DNA of 9,223 nt, from assembly GCA_011523315.1 (NCBI GenBank), contig WTHE01000708.1, positions 1 through 9,223 of the forward strand, given 5' to 3'. Each line of letters opens with the position of its first letter. The stretch's first letter is position 1. The notes below the pieces were generated by a model. The model was not told the DNA's origin, searched no databases, and saw only the letters and a program-made list of their open reading frames with translations. The DNA comes from Candidatus Binatota bacterium. Lineage in GTDB: Bacteria > Desulfobacterota > Binatia > Bin18. Both the position numbers and the translations under genes were made by a program. Shown one piece after another: positions 6,081-9,223 of the stretch.

Positions 6081-7160
6081 ATGCGCGCGGCGGTGATGCG
6101 AGACCAAAAACTGGTGGTTGATGATGTTCCGACTCCACAGCCCGGACCCGGCGAGGTGCTGGTCAAAACCCTGGCCTGCGGCATCTGCGGCTCAGACCTG
6201 CACGCCCTCAAGCACGCCCAGAAGCTGGTCGAGATTTCCGAGCAGTCGGGCGGCGTGTTCAACATGGACCTCAAACGCGACATTGTCATGGGCCACGAGT
6301 TCTGCGTTGAGGTGCTTGACCACGGGCCCGAGACGAGCAAGACGCTCAAAGCCGGCAGCCGGGCGTGCTCGATGCCGGTCCTGATCCGTCCTGCGGGCGT
6401 GGAAACGGTCGGCTACTCAAACGACAACCCGGGCGGCTACGGCGAGCTGATGCGGCTGACCGAGGGGCTGCTGCTGGAGGTGCCGAACGGCCTCGACACC
6501 GAATACGCGGCCCTGACCGAGCCGCTGGCGGTTGGCTACCACGCGGTCCAGATGGCGCGGCTGGACAAGGACGATGTGCCGCTGGTGATTGGCTGCGGGC
6601 CGGTCGGCCTGGCCGTGATTGCAGCCCTGCGCCTCAAGGATGTCCGGCCCGTCGTGGCTGCGGACTTCTCCCCCCGCCGGCGTCAGCTGGCCGAGGCCAT
6701 GGGCGCGGATGTGGTCATCGACCCCCACCAGCACTCGCCCTACGCCAGCTGGCAAGAGGCTGCGGTGGCCGACCCCGACACGGCGCCCGAGCAGGCGCCG
6801 TGGGCGGCCGGTCCGCCGCTGCGACCGGCGGTCCTGTTCGAGTGTGTCGGCGTGCCCGGGGTGATTGACCAGATGATGAGTTCGGCCCCCCACGGCGCCC
6901 GGATTGTGGTCGTCGGGGTGTGTATGGAAAACGACACCATCCAGCCCATGTTCGGCATTAACAAGGAGCTGAACCTCCAGTTCGTCCTCGGCTATACGCG
7001 CGAGGAGTTCAGCCAGACGCTGTACAATATTGCCGATGGCAAGCTGCCGCTTGAGCCGCTGATTACCGGCAAGGTCGGGGTCGAGGGCGTGGCCGGAGCC
7101 TTTGAGGAGTTGGCCTCGCCCGAGCGGCACGCCAAGATTCTGGTCGAGCCGTGGCGCTGA
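6081..7160 (+). CDS. Zinc-dependent medium-chain alcohol dehydrogenase family protein
   Basis: This 359-aa enzyme of the medium-chain dehydrogenase/reductase superfamily oxidises an alcohol or a related substrate with NAD(P). Probable catalytic-zinc ligands are C36 (CGICGSDLH), H72 with E73 (MGHEFCVEV) and E147 (LTEPLAVGYHAV). The dinucleotide-binding motif GCGPVG is at 171-176, and D195 at the end of the second Rossmann strand favours NAD(H). The four-cysteine structural-zinc lobe of classical alcohol dehydrogenases is missing; that region (about 93-110) has only C96. About 30 residues rich in Pro and Ala (216-248) look inserted before the FECVG strand. The ATG at 6081 has an AAGGAG ribosome-binding site 8 bp upstream (6067-6072). 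It follows gor by 53 bp and could be co-transcribed. It is not the canonical glutathione-dependent formaldehyde dehydrogenase, and the substrate is unknown. Confidence 0.88.
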   Translation: MRAAVMRDQKLVVDDVPTPQPGPGEVLVKTLACGICGSDLHALKHAQKLVEISEQSGGVFNMDLKRDIVMGHEFCVEVLDHGPETSKTLKAGSRACSMPVLIRPAGVETVGYSNDNPGGYGELMRLTEGLLLEVPNGLDTEYAALTEPLAVGYHAVQMARLDKDDVPLVIGCGPVGLAVIAALRLKDVRPVVAADFSPRRRQLAEAMGADVVIDPHQHSPYASWQEAAVADPDTAPEQAPWAAGPPLRPAVLFECVGVPGVIDQMMSSAPHGARIVVVGVCMENDTIQPMFGINKELNLQFVLGYTREEFSQTLYNIADGKLPLEPLITGKVGVEGVAGAFEELASPERHAKILVEPWR

Positions 7161-7168
7161 TACGGGGC

Positions 7169-7198
7169 GGGCAGGCTCCTACTCGGCCTCGCCTGTCT
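7169..7198. terminator. Weak hairpin between convergent genes
   Basis: GGGCAGGC (7169-7176) can pair with GCCTGTCT (7191-7198) as RNA, with two G-U pairs and a 14-base loop. It lies where the dehydrogenase and cupin genes converge, and it overlaps the last cupin codons. There is no U-tract, so a terminator role is doubtful. Confidence 0.2.
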
Positions 7199-7634
7199 GC
7201 TGAGCCCACAGCGCCTGAGCCTGTTCCCAACCGACGACGGCCAGGGTGTTGCCGGCCTCGTCGATAAACTGCAAGGGGCCCAGGAAGGTCATATAGAACT
7301 CGCTGTCTTCGACAAAATTCGTCTGATCGTGACGCGCGTTGCAGGCCTCATAGCCATAGCCGACCGCGCTCGCGGTGGCGCCGCCGTCCTCACTGCCGCC
7401 CCGGACTTCCATTTTGCCCTTGGTCAGAAAGTATTCGCCCGGTCCGACATGGATGTGTCTGGCAAAAGACGAGCCCTGCGGACAGTCGAAGATGGCCGTC
7501 CAGGCGCCGGCTTCGGGCGAGACGTGGAGGAGCTTCCACTGGATGCCGCCGGCTGAAAATTCGCCCGGAAAGGGTTGCCAGGCGACTGAGCTGACGTGGA
7601 CGTATTCTCCGTCAAGTTTTGCTTTGGATGCCAT
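7179..7634 (-). CDS. Cupin protein, dihydroxyacetophenone/acetylacetone dioxygenase-like
   Basis: This 151-aa protein forms a single cupin barrel. Motif 1 gives H60, H62 and E67 (SFARHIHVGPGEYFLTKG), and motif 2 gives H102 (NARHDQTNF). Together these make the 3-His/1-Glu metal site common in Fe- or Mn-dependent cupins. The overall pattern resembles the small cupins annotated as 2,4'-dihydroxyacetophenone dioxygenase or acetylacetone-cleaving enzyme, which split C-C bonds next to carbonyls with O2. Sensor cupins of the ChrR type have a similar site, so catalysis is not proven. The frame stays open upstream to 8255, but a strong Shine-Dalgarno sequence and the family-like N-terminus place the start at 7634. 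It is transcribed towards the dehydrogenase and away from the GFA gene. Confidence 0.75.
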   Translation of the reverse strand: MASKAKLDGEYVHVSSVAWQPFPGEFSAGGIQWKLLHVSPEAGAWTAIFDCPQGSSFARHIHVGPGEYFLTKGKMEVRGGSEDGGATASAVGYGYEACNARHDQTNFVEDSEFYMTFLGPLQFIDEAGNTLAVVGWEQAQALWAQQTGEAE

Positions 7635-7796
7635 GCCGTTCCTCCTTGAGCGTGCCGTTTCAGCGATTTTTTGCGTGTTCCCGACATAAAATGATCCGGG
7701 CCGGGATGCAAGAGGCGCCTTGACCCTCTCCGCCCTCTTCTCCTGGCCTGCGGAATGCGCTACTTGTGTTGGCAGCGACACACGTGGAGGTCTTGT
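7635..7796. promoter_or_regulatory. Divergent intergenic region between cupin and GFA genes
   Basis: This 162-bp spacer must hold the start signals for two genes leaving in opposite directions. AAGGAGG on the - strand (7641-7647) lies 6 bp before the cupin ATG and decides that start. GGAGG (7786-7790) lies 6 bp before the GFA ATG at 7797 and decides that one. An AT-rich patch (7655-7693) includes a -10-like TAAAAT on the + strand (7687-7692), but no well-spaced -35 accompanies it. No operator palindrome was seen. Confidence 0.45.
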
Positions 7797-8213
7797 ATGC
7801 CAGCCCCATTTTCGGGCGGATGTCTGTGCGGCGCGATCCGCTATGAGAGCCGCGCCGAGCCGCTGTTTTCGATCAACTGTCACTGTCGCGATTGTCAGCG
7901 GACCACCGGTACGGCCTATGCCCCGGTGCTGGCCGTGCCCACAGACGCCCTCACCATTACCCAGGGCGAGCCCACCTACTACACCAGCCAGGCCGACAGC
8001 GGCGAGACGATCAGCCGCGGGTTCTGCCCCGAGTGCGGGTCGGGCATCTTCTCGAAGCTGTCCGCCAACCCTGGTATCGTCGGTCTCAAGGCGGCCAGCC
8101 TGGATGACCCGAGCTGGTTTCGTCCGGCCGTGGACATTTATACCGACAGTGCCCAGCCGTGGGATGTGATGAACCCCGATTTGCCCAAGGTACCCAAAAT
8201 GCCCCAAATGTAG
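7797..8213 (+). CDS. GFA family protein (glutathione-dependent formaldehyde-activating / CENP-V fold)
   Basis: This 138-aa protein has all the zinc-binding cysteines of the GFA fold: C9 and C11 in GGCLCGAIRY, C28, C30 and C33 in INCHCRDCQRTTG, and C77 and C80 in GFCPECGSGIF. The C-terminal VDIYTDSAQPWDVM is also typical. The founding member, from Paracoccus, was reported to speed S-hydroxymethyl-glutathione formation, but most family members have no proven reaction and may simply handle thiol adducts or bind zinc. The ATG at 7797 is preferred over the open frame beginning at 7755 because GGAGG lies 6 bp before it and the GGCLCG motif then begins at residue 7, as usual. It may be co-transcribed with the lactonase gene 53 bp downstream. 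Glutathione reductase nearby makes a glutathione link plausible, but that is inference. Confidence 0.88.
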   Translation: MPAPFSGGCLCGAIRYESRAEPLFSINCHCRDCQRTTGTAYAPVLAVPTDALTITQGEPTYYTSQADSGETISRGFCPECGSGIFSKLSANPGIVGLKAASLDDPSWFRPAVDIYTDSAQPWDVMNPDLPKVPKMPQM

Positions 8214-8266
8214 ACTCGATGTAGACGCGGACAGGGCGCGCACGGGCGAGCCCAAGGAGGAGTGGG

Positions 8267-9223
8267 ATGCGAGAGGTGGTTGTGCTTGGAAGCGTGGTAC
8301 TCGGGGTCTCCCTGAGCCTGATGGTGTTGGCCGTGTCGTCCGCCCTGGGCGTGTTCGACCCGCTCGTCCCCCACTTTGCCGGCAGCTGCACGGTCGTCCC
8401 CGGACCGCCTGGACCCGAAGATATCGCCATCGACCGCCAGGCCGGGCTGGCCTATATCTCGTCTGACGACAGATGGGCGTATCGGCACGGGGCCGACCTG
8501 CCCGGACGGATCTACCGGCTCGATCTGAGCCAGCCCGATAGCGTCCCCCAGGCGCTGGCCGGAACTGAGCAGATCAGCCCGTTTCACCCCCACGGCATCA
8601 GCCTGTTTCGCACCGACCGCGGTCAGGTCCTGCTGTTTGTGGTCAACCATAGCGTACCGGGTCAGCCCCGAGCCGGTCACAGCGTTGAAATCTTTGCCGT
8701 GTCCGAGGACGGGCTGCGCCATCTGGACACGATTGCCAATCTGCTCTTTCGGTCGCCGAACGATATTGCGGCGGTTGGGCCGCGCCAGTTCTATCTGACC
8801 AATGACCAGGGCTATCTGGACGGGATGGGCATGCGCCTGGAGCGGCTTTTCGGTCTGGCCAACTCGGATGTGGTGTATTTTGACGGCCAGGTGGCCGGCG
8901 TCGTGCTGAACGAGCTGGCCTTTGCCAACGGCATTCAGTTTGACGCCCGGACCAACCGCGTCCTGATTACCGAGACGCGCGCCGACAGCCTGCGTATCTA
9001 CCGTCGCACGTCCGCTGACGGCAGCCTGAGCCTTGACCAGGCCGTGGAGGTCGGGCGCGGTCCCGACAATATCGATATCGACGAGCAGGGCCATATCTGG
9101 ATTGCCACCCACCCCAATATGGTCAAGCTGCTCGCCCACGCCAGCAGCCCCCAGGCGCTCTCGCCGAGCCGGGTGGTGCGGCTGGAGTCCGACGGAACGG
9201 GTCTCGAAGACGTGTATGTCGGC
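8267..9223 (+). CDS. Paraoxonase/SMP-30-type lactonase (arylesterase family), membrane-anchored, 3' truncated by window
   Basis: The frame is open for 319 codons to the window end. A hydrophobic N-terminal segment (about residues 4-28) looks like a signal anchor or an uncleaved signal peptide. The rest is a beta-propeller with the paraoxonase calcium and active-site set in order: E51-D52 (GPEDIAID), H109 (FHPHGIS), H128 (VVNHS), N165 (SPNDIAAV), N221 (FANGIQ), D267-N268 (GPDNIDID) and H282 (ATHPN). These line up with mammalian PON1 E53, D54, H115, H134, N168, N224, D269, N270 and H285. C41 sits where PON1 has C42; its partner would lie beyond the window. PON-type enzymes are Ca-dependent lactonases that also hydrolyse aryl esters, at a membrane or outside the cytoplasm. 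The start at 8267 is supported by AAGGAGGAG (8254-8262). The catalytic set is intact, so activity is likely; the natural lactone is unknown. Confidence 0.88.
   Translation, partial: MREVVVLGSVVLGVSLSLMVLAVSSALGVFDPLVPHFAGSCTVVPGPPGPEDIAIDRQAGLAYISSDDRWAYRHGADLPGRIYRLDLSQPDSVPQALAGTEQISPFHPHGISLFRTDRGQVLLFVVNHSVPGQPRAGHSVEIFAVSEDGLRHLDTIANLLFRSPNDIAAVGPRQFYLTNDQGYLDGMGMRLERLFGLANSDVVYFDGQVAGVVLNELAFANGIQFDARTNRVLITETRADSLRIYRRTSADGSLSLDQAVEVGRGPDNIDIDEQGHIWIATHPNMVKLLAHASSPQALSPSRVVRLESDGTGLEDVYVG

Noticed and set aside
4549..6138. 529-codon - strand open frame opposite gor
   Set aside because: It is a mirror of the glutathione reductase codons in GC-rich DNA. The product has no recognisable domain, and the + strand gene carries every catalytic motif.
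7635..8255. N-terminal extension of the cupin gene to an ATG at 8255
   Set aside because: The extension is antisense to the GFA gene and lacks domain features. The strong ribosome-binding site at 7641-7647 places the true start at 7634.
1..9223. CRISPR arrays, insertion sequences, tRNA or rRNA genes
   Set aside because: No regularly spaced direct repeats, transposase motifs, terminal inverted repeats or tRNA-like cloverleaf were seen by eye on either strand.

Overview
The window is high-GC bacterial DNA with tightly packed genes on both strands. It looks like a chromosomal segment from an aerobic Gram-negative bacterium that uses glutathione. The evidence for this is a complete glutathione reductase, a glutathione-dependent formaldehyde-activating (GFA) family protein, a paraoxonase-like lactonase and several catabolic hydrolases. 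The exact taxon cannot be fixed from the sequence. A proteobacterium or a related lineage such as Tectomicrobia is a guess. No phage, insertion sequence, CRISPR array, tRNA or rRNA was seen.

Region 1 (1-1273, + strand) starts with the C-terminal end of a CocE/NonD-type hydrolase. A small toxin-antitoxin island follows: an apparently orphan ribbon-helix-helix (RHH) protein (271-555), then a complete VapB-like RHH antitoxin (592-852) and its PIN-domain VapC toxin (857-1273). A perfect 10-bp inverted repeat covers the start codon of the orphan RHH gene. It also covers the putative -10 element, so it is a good candidate for an autoregulatory operator on a leaderless gene. The island looks less GC-rich than the genes to its right.

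Region 2 (1344-4333, - strand) is a compact three-gene operon, in transcription order a class 3 lipase, a cysteine-rich DUF1326 protein and an amidase-signature hydrolase. The ribosome-binding site of each downstream gene overlaps or abuts the stop codon of the gene before it, which suggests translational coupling.

Region 3 (4334-4375) is a 42-bp AT-rich divergent spacer. It carries an extended -10-like element on each strand, each placed to start transcription at or within a few bases of the ATG.

Region 4 (4376-7160, + strand) holds an unrecognised 97-aa protein, glutathione reductase (gor) 5 bp downstream, and a zinc-dependent medium-chain dehydrogenase without the structural-zinc lobe. 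A cupin dioxygenase-like gene (7179-7634, - strand) converges on this set. It is in turn divergent from a GFA-family gene (7797-8213, +), which is followed by a membrane-anchored paraoxonase-like lactonase (from 8267, cut by the window end). Together these genes suggest an oxidative and detoxifying neighbourhood: thiol redox, alcohol/aldehyde oxidation, and lactone, ester and amide hydrolysis. No single pathway can be proven from the sequence.
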